From NCBI GenBank assembly GCA_023423895.1, contig JAFAER010000053.1, forward strand, positions 1 through 64,000: a DNA stretch of 64,000 nt, read 5' to 3'. Position numbers and translations under genes: made by a program. The DNA is from Pseudomonadota bacterium (GTDB lineage: Bacteria; Myxococcota_A; Polyangia; Polyangiales; Polyangiaceae). The notes beneath the pieces were generated by a model. It did not search any database. It was given only the letters and a program-made list of their open reading frames with translations, and was not told where the DNA came from. Shown in pieces: positions 1 through 10,965 of this stretch (position 1 is its first letter; every line of letters begins with the position of its first letter).

Positions 1-2585
1 TCGTAGCCTCGGTAGCGCGTCAAGCTCAGTCCGGTGGGCCGGTCGAAGTGGTGTCCTGTAAAGGCAAAGTCGCTCACGGCGCCGGAGCCGGTCTCCGCAA
101 TCTTCCCCCACGGATCGATCGAGAGCCTCGACGCAATCGTCGTCCCGTCGGTCCCCACGACCTCCCTCACGCTGCCGAGATGGTCTCGCGTGTAGAAGTA
201 GTCGGTCGTTCCCGCCTCGAAGCCCTGCTGGAAGTAGCTCCGCACCACCGTCGAGCCGTTCGACGCACGCTTCTGGCAGAGCTGCGACCCGCACCACACG
301 AACGTCTCGTTCTTCGACTCGACGCTGCTCGTCAGCTCCTTGATGCGGACGCGCCGGGACTCGCCGTCGTATTCGTAGACGGACTCGTGCGTGCCTTCGA
401 GCATCCGCACCAGCCGGTTCTGCTGGTCCCAGCGGTACTCGCGCACCACGCTGCCGCCGGGCAGCTTCTCGTAGCGGAGGTTGCCGTTCGCGTCGTACTC
501 GTACGTCTTCGACGCTCCCGTCGTCGTCACCGCGTACGTCTTCGTCGCGACGTTGTTCCGGCCGTCTTTGGCTTCGACGACGACGGTGTTGGCGCCCCCG
601 TCGAGGTCCACCAGGGCCTCGAAGCGGAACGGCGCGCCGCCGTCCGTCGACATCATCTTCGCTGGCTTGCCGTTCACCTTGACGGTCGCAGGCTCGTCGA
701 CGGTGCCGGCGAACGTCGTCCGGCCATGGTCGCGCTCCGAGAGGAGCTGATTCAGGTTGTTGACCTCATAGTTTCGCGGGGCCGTGGTGCCGTTGCCGAC
801 CTCGATTCGGTTCCCCGCCTTGTCGTAGCCATACGTCTGCGCCTCGAGCAACGTTTGGCTGCTGTCGCGGAGCGTCGCCGAGGTCAGCTCACGCGCTGCG
901 TCGTACCCGAACGTCCACGTCTGCGTCCCGCTGCCTTGGTTCACCGCCCACGTACCGATGCTCCGATCCGCTCGATACGTGTAGTCGAACTGGGAGATCA
1001 CCGTCGGCGTTGGGCCCGACGACAGGTTCTTGATCTGCTTCAGCAGGAAGTCGCCCGTTGCTCCGTAGTAGTCGTAGAGCGTCTGCATGCCGTTCGCGTA
1101 CGCCACCGTCGATGGGCGGTTCGACTGTCCGACGAAGGCGTAGGTCGTGTTCCCCAGGTTGTTGCTGACTCCGGAGACACGGCTTCGCGCGTCGAACGTG
1201 AATTCCTCGGAGTAGCTGGCGACCGACTGCGTGGCGTCGTCGACGATCTCGAGCTTCTTGAGGCGGCCGAGCTCGTCGTACGTGTGCTTCTGCGTATCGT
1301 TCGACAGGGGGCCGTTCACGAGCGCCACCTGGCCTGCGCCGTTCGTCGACGTGCCGTACGGGTGATACGTGAAGCTCGTCGTGCCCGGGCCGTCCTGCCT
1401 CGTCGTCAGGCGCGGGAAGTTGGGATCGTACGTGTAGAGGACGTCGGGCGTTGCCGTGTCGCTGTAGTCCTTCTTGGAGACGCGGTCGTCGAGGGTGTAC
1501 TCGTACGCCAGCGTGCGCGCCATCGGGTCGACCTCGGCGACGAGGCGGCCGGAGTAGTCGTACGCGTACGTCTCGAAGCTGCCGTTCGCGTGGATCTTCT
1601 TCGTGACGCGGCTTCGTTCGTCACGCTGCCACTCCGTGATGTTGCCATTGCCGTCGACGAAGCGGCGGAGCTGTCCGCAGCGGCACCACTGGAACTGCGT
1701 CATCCGCAGCGCCGGATCCTGCGTTACGACCCGCTCCATCAGCGGATTGTACATGTGACGGGTCCAGCGGCCCTCACGGTCTCGCGAGGCAACGAGGCTG
1801 TGGTCCTCGTACTCGAGCTGCTCGAAGGTGCCGTCCGGGTAGGTGATCGTGCGGATGCGATCGAGCGCGTCGTAGTCGTACGTGAGGGTGTAGCCCTCCG
1901 AGTCCGTCGTGGTGCCCACGCGGCCGTAGGTATCGTAGGTGAACGAGCGGTTGCCGCCCGCGACGTCGCCTGTGATCGAGAGGAGCCGGCCGAATGCCGC
2001 TGAGCTCGTGTTCGTCTCGTACGTGAAGGTCGTCACCTCGCTCTTGGCGTTCGTGATCGTGAGCACCTGGCCCGTCGACGAGTACGTGTACTGCGTCGTC
2101 TTGCCTGCGCCGTCCGTCACCGTCGCCGGCCGATGCGCCGGCGCTCCGCCGCCATACGTGTACGAGGCGATCGTCGTCCAGACCGGCTGGCCTCCGGACA
2201 TCCCGGTCTTCTGCTTCACCGCGACGACGTCCGTCCCGTTCGTGTCGTACTCGGTCAGCGTCGCCCGACCCACCGGATCGGTCACCTTGGTGACGTTACC
2301 GGTCGTGTTGTACTCGAACCTCGTGGTCTGAGAGTGATCGATCCCCTGCGCGTCCTTGACGACGCGTGCCCGCACCGACGGGAAAGCCAGGCTGCCCTGT
2401 ATGTACGAGTCTGTCTGGCCGGGATAGTTGTAGAAGATGCGCCCCTCGAGCGGCGGCACCTCACTCTCGAGGATGCTCATTGCGACGTCCGCCGTGGACG
2501 GCTGCACCCAATGGTACCGATGGGCCTTCAGGTGATCGCCCGGCGCAAGCTTCATCCCGAGCTTGTCCCAGTAGAAGAAGTTCCG
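1..2585 (-). CDS. RHS/YD-repeat protein, 5'-truncated and running off the left edge
   Basis: On the minus strand the frame is open with no stop and reads as many YD repeats (TYEYDANGNLRYE, TWTFGYDAARELTS, TYGYDKAGNRIEV). Near the window edge it has the typical RHS core end: YFYTRDHLGSVREVVG, then GHHFDRPTGLSLTRYRGY. RHS proteins are large, exported or surface-anchored beta-cage proteins that often carry a variable C-terminal toxin; any toxin tip here lies outside the window. The recognisable part begins abruptly near 2585 (FFYWDKLGMKLAPGDHL), with no signal peptide, no start codon at the boundary and no RHS-like sequence in any frame upstream. The first in-frame ATG is at 2555. It therefore looks like the 3' part of a longer gene cut at its 5' side, and it may not be expressed. 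The family call is firm; the gene boundary is not. Confidence 0.85.
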
Positions 2586-2750
2586 GGAGTCCGGCAGCCA
2601 GCCTCGCCGGTCGCGCCGTCGGAACCGACAGCGGCGATAGACGGAGAGCGAGAGAGCGGCGGATGGTGGCGAGTGCGGTGAGACGATATTCTGTCGTGCG
2701 GCAGCAGAAAGGTCTGGCAGGCCGGTTGTCGTGGGTCGCGCGGTCGCTTG

Positions 2751-2823
2751 CCGGTCGCCTGCTCGCCGGTCGCGCGCTTGCCGGTCGCGCGCTTGCCGGT
2801 TGCGCGCTGCCGGTCGCGCAGGC
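2751..2823. repeat. 15-bp tandem repeat (minisatellite) between the RHS fragment and the HNH gene
   Basis: Units beginning CCGGT recur at 2751, 2766, 2781, 2796 and 2810. The units at 2766 and 2781 are identical (CCGGTCGCGCGCTTG); the others differ by one or a few bases, and one unit is 14 bp long. The array sits in the sequence separating the truncated RHS start from the HNH gene, which is consistent with a recombination or decay junction. Confidence 0.8.
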
Positions 2824-2890
2824 AAACAGAGCCTCAGGCCGAGACCGGGCGCCGGCCACGACGCGGCTAACGCCGGGGAGGAGCGGCGCT

Positions 2891-4315
2891 CTACGTGAGC
2901 AGCCTGAGTGCGTCTTTCACGATGGTCTCGACGGACGTACCTGGGTCGAGGCTCGTCGCCAGCCGCGTGATGACCTCGCGCACCTCGGGCTCGCGGAATC
3001 CGAGCGAGCGGAGGCCACGCGCTGCGGTCTCGAACGACGGTGTCTGGGCGGCTCCGGTGTGCTGCCGTCCCGATGCTCGGGCGGTCGCGGCGAACGTCCG
3101 CGGTGCTTGGGCGGGGGCGGGGTACGTCGGCGGTGCTTCGGCCGCCGCGGTGTGCTTCCGTTCCGATGCTCGGGCGGTCGCGGCGTACTTCCGTTGTGGC
3201 AAGTGGACCCGCTTCTCGATGTACGCGCGTCCGAATACCTGTTCGGCGTGAAGACGATTGTGAACCCGACATCGAAGTCGGATGTTTGGCGCCTCGTCGC
3301 TGCCTCCGAGGGCTTTGGCGTGGATGTGATCGAGCTCGAGAAATCCGCGCGCTGGGCAACGATTGCCTTCGGCGTCGACATAGGTACACCGTTCGGCGTC
3401 GCGAGCCCAGACCTCGCGCAGGACCGAACGCGCGACGCGGCGTCGCCGTCCCGGCTCAGGAGGAGCTGCGCTGCTCGTACCGCCAGCTGCGTCGTTCGTC
3501 GCGGACCCCGTCTTCATCTTCGGCCGGGTGGTCCTCCCGAGCCGCGTCTTCAATTTCGGCTGGGTGGTCTTTCCGAGACGCTCCTTCTCCACCTTCAGCA
3601 GAAGCAGGTCGATCGACGCCTCGAAGATTTTCTCCAGATCGCCCGACGGGTCGCGGTGGCGCGTGAGGTCCCGGATGCGTTCGAGCTTCGCCTTCGTCTC
3701 GGCAGACACCGTGAGCTCGACGCGGTACCGGCTCGCCGATAGCGGCTCGACCCGCGGCCGCACCTGCGGAGGTGCCGGAGGCGGAGGCGGAGGCGGAGGC
3801 GGAGGCGCAGACGCTGAAGCTGGCAAAGGCACTTCGTTCGACGGAAGCAGCCGCGTCTCCGTCGCTGGCAGCGTCGGTTGCGGGGCGAGCGGCTCGATGC
3901 ACCCGTGCACGTCGGGCTTCGGGAACCGCGCGGCGATCAGCTCCGCGACCGCCTTCGTGGTCTTGCCCACGGCTTCGCGAAGGAGCTCTTCGTGATTGTC
4001 CGCGGTCAGGTGCTTGTGCAGCTCGTAGAGCGCGCAGAGATGAATCTCGCCGCGCTCGAGATACCCGGCCGCAAGCGGGAAGCTCCGAACGAGGCGGGCC
4101 ACCGCGATCCGGCGCTGCGCCTCGCTCTCGCTCATCCCGAGTCTCCGTACGCAGAAGTCCCATGTCGACGTGCATGCCTGCTCGGCGTACAGCCGTCGGG
4201 CGTCCACCTCCGCGAGGTAGGCGAGCAATCCTGCCAGCCAGGTGTTCCCTCGGCCGACGTGTGTCCGGAGACGAGCAAGCAGCTCGTCGTTCGACAAGTC
4301 CCCCAACTTGGTCAT
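2891..4315 (-). CDS. HNH endonuclease with RuvA-like C-terminal tail
   Basis: The protein has 474 residues. Residues 1-135 are helical and resemble the N-terminal part common to myxobacterial HNH proteins. A Pro-rich linker follows with ten consecutive prolines at 171-180, then a basic helical segment (about 200-270). The HNH core is near 290-365, with Cys310 and Cys320 as likely zinc ligands, the Asp-His pair at 329-330 (LELDHIHAKALGG), Asn344 and the His-Asn pair at 352-353. After an Ala-rich spacer with an imperfect internal repeat (ATARASERKHT and ATARASGRQHT), residues 427-474 resemble the small helical C-terminal domain of RuvA. HNH proteins cut DNA with a metal ion; the substrate cannot be told. 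There is no partner methylase or immunity gene beside it. The adjacent RHS fragment lies downstream on the same strand. Confidence 0.82.
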   Translation of the reverse strand: MTKLGDLSNDELLARLRTHVGRGNTWLAGLLAYLAEVDARRLYAEQACTSTWDFCVRRLGMSESEAQRRIAVARLVRSFPLAAGYLERGEIHLCALYELHKHLTADNHEELLREAVGKTTKAVAELIAARFPKPDVHGCIEPLAPQPTLPATETRLLPSNEVPLPASASAPPPPPPPPPPAPPQVRPRVEPLSASRYRVELTVSAETKAKLERIRDLTRHRDPSGDLEKIFEASIDLLLLKVEKERLGKTTQPKLKTRLGRTTRPKMKTGSATNDAAGGTSSAAPPEPGRRRRVARSVLREVWARDAERCTYVDAEGNRCPARGFLELDHIHAKALGGSDEAPNIRLRCRVHNRLHAEQVFGRAYIEKRVHLPQRKYAATARASERKHTAAAEAPPTYPAPAQAPRTFAATARASGRQHTGAAQTPSFETAARGLRSLGFREPEVREVITRLATSLDPGTSVETIVKDALRLLT

Positions 4316-5370
4316 GGGCCCTCATACCATGCAGATTTCGGTCGTCCGGAATGGGCACTCCGGCGCGCGAGCATCGTCGCGATCACCTCGCGAGGTCGGA
4401 TTGCCGAGATCGTGCATCAGCGCCCGTTTACGCGGGGCGTACGCCTTCCTCGCGAGTCGAATGCGCTCGAGCGGCGCGCTTCGTCGGAAAGGTCGTCAAT
4501 CGAAATCGAAAGGAATCGGTTAATTGCGAGATGCAGCTTCATCGCGTCACCGGACGAGCAACTGGCGCATCGGTCGCTTCGAGAGCTCAAATATCTCTCG
4601 AGCTGCCAATCGATGTGACAGTCGCTCGTCGCGATCGGAGTCCAGACGGCCGCGAGCCGAAGTCGCGCGCAAGACTGGCGGGAGAACCGCCACGAGCAGG
4701 AGCTTGCGCCCGCCTTCTTGGCACGGCGTAGCGCGGCAAGCGTGTCCGTACGCGCCGAACATCGGACGCAAATCCAGGGCCCGGCAACTGGCATCAGGCA
4801 CCGGAGGGCAGAATGCCGTTGCGGATTGGAGATTGAGAGCATCGACTTGGGTTCGTGTCGGAGCTCGCGGCCGCAGGGCTCTCGATGATCGCGCTGCCAT
4901 CCAGCAACAGCGTTCGTGTCTTTGCGCGCGGCCGTACGAGACGTCCACGCTCGCTACGCGGCGTGGTGCGGTTGTCTCGGGCGGGGGCGATGGCACGCAG
5001 CGGTGCTGCAGGCGCGAGTGTGAGCGGCCGACACAAGGGCACAGGCGTCCGCCCTCGTCTCCGCCAGCTCCGCGTGCGCTGCTCCGGAGCCTCACCGGGC
5101 ATGCCCCGCGCAGCGGTCCTTTCGGTGGCCGAGCATAGGACTCCGTCGAGCGCATCGTCGGTCCGCACCTCGCCGCGAGGAGATGCCGACATCAACGATT
5201 CGGGGCTCGATGCGCGGACAGCGCGCAGCCGCATCGACCCCGACATCCGGCGTGGGCACCGGCGGCGAGCGCCGCTCATGACGGACGCGGCCGGAGTCGA
5301 TGCTCGTCGGCAAGCGCCCGTGCGTCGAGGAGTCGAGGACGCGGCCCGCCTCGACCGCGAATCGCCGGCG
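4316..5370. other. About 1 kb without a convincing gene
   Basis: Open frames on both strands here have Arg/Ser/Ala-rich compositions typical of antisense or non-coding high-GC DNA, lack domains and overlap each other. A locally AT-richer patch around 4480-4610 could hold promoter or relic sequence. I see no RNA gene, insertion sequence or strong hairpin. Confidence 0.5.
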
Positions 5371-6873
5371 TCAGGTGCTTGCGGCGCGGCGCGGTCGGCG
5401 GCGGCGGCCGCCGAAGAGGATGATGCCCGTGAGCGCGACGACGATCACCGTGCCGGCGGCGGCGAGCGCGCGGATGCGCTCCTGCCGTTCTTCGACGTTC
5501 GTCTCGAGACGCGTGATCTCCGCGCGTGCTTTGGCGTGTCCTGGATCGAGCTTCAGCGCGCGCTGGAATGGCTCGATGTCGGCGATGCCGCGCGCGAGCA
5601 GCTCCTTGCCTTCGAGGTACGCGATCTGCGCCTCGATGTGGGGCATCCGCGCGCTCTCCGGCCACAGGCGCGCTGCCTTGCGATAGAGCGCGAGCGCCTT
5701 TTGCGGCTCGGGCTCTTCGAGCTTGTCGGCATAGGTGACGTAGGCGGACACCATCTCGCCGCGCCGCTCGATCATGGGCTGCCGCGCGAGGACCTTGTCG
5801 AAGGCGGCGACCGCTTCTTCGAGCTTGCCCTCCTTCTCCTTCGCGAGGCCGTCGTCGAGCAGGCCGTAGACCTCCTGCAGACGAAGACGGTCGTACGCGG
5901 CGAAGAGCTCTTTGGCGATCTGCGGCGCCTGCCAGCCGTCGGGGGCGGCCTTGCCGGTGACGTTCGAATACGCCTCGCGGAGCTTCCAGACGGCATCCTG
6001 TCCGAACTTGCCGACCGCTTCGCGCGCCGCGGCCCGGACCTGGATGCGGTCCGAGTTCACGAACGAGAGGATCACCGGCAGCGCATCGATGTCACGGACG
6101 TTGGCAAAGGCGCGGAGGACGTCGGCGAGGACCTGGTTGTCCTTCGTCTGCACGGCATCGCCCGCGATGCGCTTGCCCATGCCTTCGAGCTGCCCGACCG
6201 CCCAGTGCCGGAGCTCCGACGAGCTCTCCTTGCGCGTCTCGATGAGCGCGGGGACCGCCTTGTCGCCGAGCGCCTTCAGGTGTCGCGCGACCTCGGGCTT
6301 GAACGCGCCGTTGTGATCGCCGGCGACCTTCACGAGCTGCCGGAGCGCAGGCGTCGTGCCGATGTGCGCGAGCGCGCGGAGGAGCGACGCGGTCGTCACC
6401 GCAGTGCCGTAGCCGGGGCCTTCGCTCTTCGTCTTCAGCAGCGCGTCGCAGAGATCGAGCTCCGGCGGTCTGCCGGCGGCATCACGGGCGGCCTTGATCG
6501 CGGCTGCGATCGACGCGGATGTCGAGGTCGACGTGGACTTTCGCTGCGTGGCGAGCTGGCGGCTGATCGCCTCGACGGCGTCCTGACCCAGGGTCTCGAG
6601 CGCCTTGGCGGCTGCGCGCCGGGCCTCCGGATCGTCCGACGCGAGCGGCGCGAGCATCTTCTCGAGCTCCGCGTCCGTCAGCCCGTCCTCTTTCGCCGTC
6701 GCCGCGCCCGCCGGAGAGGCCGGGGAAGTGGTGTCCTGGGCGTGCGCCGTCGGGACCGCTCCGGTCAGGGCCAGAAGGGCGGTCAGCACGGCGACTGCGC
6801 CCGTTCGACGCCAGGACGTCCGGGGGCTCTGCTTCGCCACGATCGTCAACGTGTTCGTCTCGCTCCGCGCCAT
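5371..6873 (-). CDS. Exported HEAT-repeat/TPR protein with a C-terminal membrane anchor
   Basis: The protein has 500 residues. A basic N-terminus and a hydrophobic stretch end in AHA before QDTTSP (about residue 46), a plausible signal peptidase I site. Residues 60-310 contain HEAT/PBS-like helical repeats, for example MLAPLASDDPEARRAAAKAL and ILSFVNSDRIQVRAAAREAV. Residues 330-465 read as TPR-like helices (EEAVAAFDKVLARQP, ALALYRKAARLWPESARMP, FQRALKLDPGHAKARAEI). A membrane helix near 475-490 is followed by a short Arg-rich tail, so the bulk should face the periplasm. No catalytic motif is visible; a scaffold or adaptor role is likely. The acylphosphatase gene lies 78 bp upstream on the same strand. 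Confidence 0.75.
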   Translation of the reverse strand: MARSETNTLTIVAKQSPRTSWRRTGAVAVLTALLALTGAVPTAHAQDTTSPASPAGAATAKEDGLTDAELEKMLAPLASDDPEARRAAAKALETLGQDAVEAISRQLATQRKSTSTSTSASIAAAIKAARDAAGRPPELDLCDALLKTKSEGPGYGTAVTTASLLRALAHIGTTPALRQLVKVAGDHNGAFKPEVARHLKALGDKAVPALIETRKESSSELRHWAVGQLEGMGKRIAGDAVQTKDNQVLADVLRAFANVRDIDALPVILSFVNSDRIQVRAAAREAVGKFGQDAVWKLREAYSNVTGKAAPDGWQAPQIAKELFAAYDRLRLQEVYGLLDDGLAKEKEGKLEEAVAAFDKVLARQPMIERRGEMVSAYVTYADKLEEPEPQKALALYRKAARLWPESARMPHIEAQIAYLEGKELLARGIADIEPFQRALKLDPGHAKARAEITRLETNVEERQERIRALAAAGTVIVVALTGIILFGGRRRRPRRAAST

Positions 6874-6951
6874 CGATGTTCCGTTGAAACGGCCACGTCG
6901 GGAGCTTGCTTCCCGTTCGCGTGTCGCCTCTCTCCTGCTGAAGAGTCCGAT

Positions 6952-7230
6952 TCAGTCGACGATCGCGAACTCGGGGAACTCGCCGGTGTAGCCGCGCCAG
7001 CGGATGTCGACGGCGTCGACGCGCGCGGCGGATGGGCCATGATTTGCCCAGCTCGCGAGCTCCTTGATCGAGTCCTCGTCGCCTTCCGCACACATCTCGA
7101 CGCTGCCGTCGGGACGGTTACGCACCCATCCTGTGATCCCGAGCCGCCGTGCCTCGCGCTGCGTCGCCGCACGGAAGTAGACCCCCTGCACGCGGCCACG
7201 GACGATGAGATGAATTCGCTTCTGCGCCAT
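6952..7230 (-). CDS. acyP: Acylphosphatase
   Basis: This 92-residue protein, counted from the internal ATG at 7230, matches the size and fold of acylphosphatases. They hydrolyse the carboxyl-phosphate bond of acyl phosphates in the cytoplasm. The signature GRVQGVYFR is present with the phosphate-binding Arg at 20, and the catalytic Asn is at 38 (GWVRN). The C-terminal GYTGEFPEFAIVD fits the last strand of the fold. An upstream in-frame ATG at 7272 would add 14 residues with no family counterpart, and AGGCGAG precedes the chosen start, so 7230 is preferred. It is divergent from the kinase gene and upstream of the HEAT/TPR gene. Confidence 0.93.
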   Translation of the reverse strand: MAQKRIHLIVRGRVQGVYFRAATQREARRLGITGWVRNRPDGSVEMCAEGDEDSIKELASWANHGPSAARVDAVDIRWRGYTGEFPEFAIVD

Positions 7231-7448
7231 GGATCGGCTCGCCTGGAACTGCCTTTTCTGGCTCCTTCCCATCGTCTAGCGAAGGACGGAGGGCCGGGCA
7301 ACCTTGTAGCATTCTCCTCGCGGTCCTGGCGAACACCGGGCCGCGGCTTTTCCAAGGACACCGGATCGACGCTCCGCTCCATCGCTCCGAACGTCGTCTC
7401 TCTCTGACCTCCTCACCGTCTTTCACGGTCCCCCGCGTCGCTCGCTCC

Positions 7449-8435
7449 ATGGCCCATCCCGAAGACCTCGGCCGGTATCGTCTGAAGCGCCTCCTCGGTC
7501 GTGGTGCGCTCGGAGAGGTGTGGGCGGCCGACGACCTCGAACAGGAGGGCGGGAAGGTCGCCGTGAAGATCATGCACGCGGCCGACGAGGAGCTCGCGCT
7601 CGCGAGGAGCCACTTCGCGCGTGAGGCACGCCTCGCTTCGCTCCTCCGACATCCTCATGTCGTCGTCGTGCACGACGCGGGCGAGGCCGCCGGCACGAGC
7701 TTCATGGTCATGGAGATGGTCGAGGGCAAGTCGCTCCGGAAGTGGATCGGCGATCCGGAGATCACCACGCGGGAGAAGCTGCGGTGGCTCAGGCAGATCG
7801 GAGACGGCCTTGCCGCCATGCATCACGCGGGGCTCGTTCATCGCGATCTGAAGCCGGAGAACGTCATCATCCGTCCCGATCGCACCGCGTGTGTGGTGGA
7901 CCTCGGCATCGCGAAGTGGACGAAGTTCGATCTCGGCGCGGAGCGGGATCCGATGGACGCGATCGAGCAGCTCGACGCTCCGCCGCCGAAGACCGACTAC
8001 GTGCCGCCCGAGACGACCGCCGAGGAGCTCTACGACGAGCTCGGCGATCAGTACGCCTGGGGCGTCGTCGCGTACGAGCTGCTCACGGGGACGTTGCCAA
8101 AGGAAGGCTCGCCGTCGCTGGCGGAGCGCGCGGACGTCCCGCCGGAGGTCGCCTCGGCGATCGAGCGGGCTCGTTCGGCGCGGCGCCAAGATCGCTGGGA
8201 CGCGATGGAGCTCCTGCTCGACGCCATCGTCGACCATGCCGCATCGCTCGCGCCGCCGAAGAAGTCGACGCGTCCGGAGAAGGTCCCGTCGAATCGCCCG
8301 AACCGCCCGGAGAGCGAGAGCACGGTCGCGCCTGCGGAAGAGCCGCGAAAAGGCTCGCGTCTCGGGGTTCCGCTCTGGGCGGCCGCCATCGCCGTCCTCC
8401 TCCTGGTCGCCTTGATCGTGGCTGCCCTTCGCTGA
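7449..8435 (+). CDS. Membrane-anchored Ser/Thr protein kinase (Hanks type)
   Basis: The protein has 328 residues. The kinase domain spans about 9-245: Gly-rich loop LGRGALGEV, catalytic Lys40 (VAVKIM), helix C Glu near 59, and catalytic loop HRDLKPEN with Asp133. The metal-binding triad is DLG (151-153) instead of DFG, and the usual APE at the end of the activation segment is PPE (186-188). A Pro/Glu-rich linker leads to one membrane helix at 305-327, with almost nothing behind it; there is no extracellular sensor domain. Such tail-anchored kinases phosphorylate cytoplasmic targets. It lies 16 bp before the DUF2760 gene, so it probably forms one transcription unit with the two Hsp70 genes. 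Confidence 0.93.
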   Translation: MAHPEDLGRYRLKRLLGRGALGEVWAADDLEQEGGKVAVKIMHAADEELALARSHFAREARLASLLRHPHVVVVHDAGEAAGTSFMVMEMVEGKSLRKWIGDPEITTREKLRWLRQIGDGLAAMHHAGLVHRDLKPENVIIRPDRTACVVDLGIAKWTKFDLGAERDPMDAIEQLDAPPPKTDYVPPETTAEELYDELGDQYAWGVVAYELLTGTLPKEGSPSLAERADVPPEVASAIERARSARRQDRWDAMELLLDAIVDHAASLAPPKKSTRPEKVPSNRPNRPESESTVAPAEEPRKGSRLGVPLWAAAIAVLLLVALIVAALR

Positions 8436-8451
8436 GGGCCGAAGGTCGATT

Positions 8452-9095
8452 ATGGTGCCGCTCGTGGCACCGCTGCCCTTTTTCACACGCCTCTGGTTCG
8501 CCTGGGTCGTCTTCTTCAAGGTCCTCTTCGACGGGCTCTTCGCGGCGAAGATCTACACGCCTCAGCTCGAAGCGCCGAAGGAGGCCGAGGCGCCGAAGCT
8601 CGCCGCCCAGCCGGCCGAGGTCGTCGTCGAGAAGGTCGTCGAGCGCATCGTCGAGAAGGTCGTCGAAAAACCGGTCGAGCGCGTCGTCGAGAAGGTGATC
8701 GAGAAGCCCGTCGCCGGGCCTCCGCCGACGGACGCAGCGCTCCAGCTGCTGGCGCTCTTCCAGCGCGAGGGCCGCTTCGTCGACTTCCTCGAGGAGGACA
8801 TCGCGAGCTTCGCCGACGCCGACATCGGCGCAGCGGCGCGCGTCGTCCACAGCGGATGCCGGAAGGCGCTGCGCGATCACGTGAAGCTCGAGCCCGTTCG
8901 CTCCGAAGAAGAAGGGGCGAAGCTGACGCTGCCCGAGGTGGATCCGAACGAGGTGAAGCTGACCGGCAACGTGCAGGGCAAAGGCCCGCACACGGGGGTG
9001 TTGCGTCACCGCGGCTGGAAGGCCGTGAACATCACGTTGCCGACGGCGGTGGCCGGACACGATGCGCGCGTCGTCGCGCAAGCGGAGGTGGAGCT

Positions 9096-9099
<4 letters not shown>
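8452..9099 (+). CDS. DUF2760 family protein of the paired-Hsp70 locus
   Basis: The protein has 215 residues. A hydrophobic N-terminus (FFTRLWFAWVVFFKVLF) is followed by a heptad-like run of repeated VEKVVE/IEKPV units at about 60-90, a probable coiled coil or extended stalk. A conserved domain at about 95-215 carries features I associate with DUF2760 (LLALFQREGRFVDFLEEDI and RVVHSGCRKALRDH). No enzymatic role is known. DUF2760 genes are typically found directly before two atypical Hsp70 genes, which is the case here. Its stop codon overlaps the GTG start of the first Hsp70 gene, suggesting translational coupling. Confidence 0.88.
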
Positions 9100-10952
<1,853 letters not shown>

Positions 10953-10965
10953 GCGGGAGGCCGCG

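Noticed and set aside
48..2003. Long plus-strand open frame of 651 codons
   Set aside because: It is antisense to the RHS gene; its Arg/Val/Leu-rich composition lacks domains, whereas the minus strand reads as clear YD repeats.
2461..2859. Minus-strand frame of 132 codons with ASARP repeats
   Set aside because: It only translates the 15-bp minisatellite and flanking RHS DNA in the wrong frame; no domain.
4417..4842. Minus-strand frame of 141 codons in the gap after the HNH gene
   Set aside because: Ser/Arg/Cys-rich with no motif or ribosome binding site, and overlapping other equally open frames; not supported as a gene.
4855..7407. Plus-strand open frame of 850 codons
   Set aside because: It runs antisense through the HEAT/TPR and acylphosphatase genes and has no recognisable domain or start signal.
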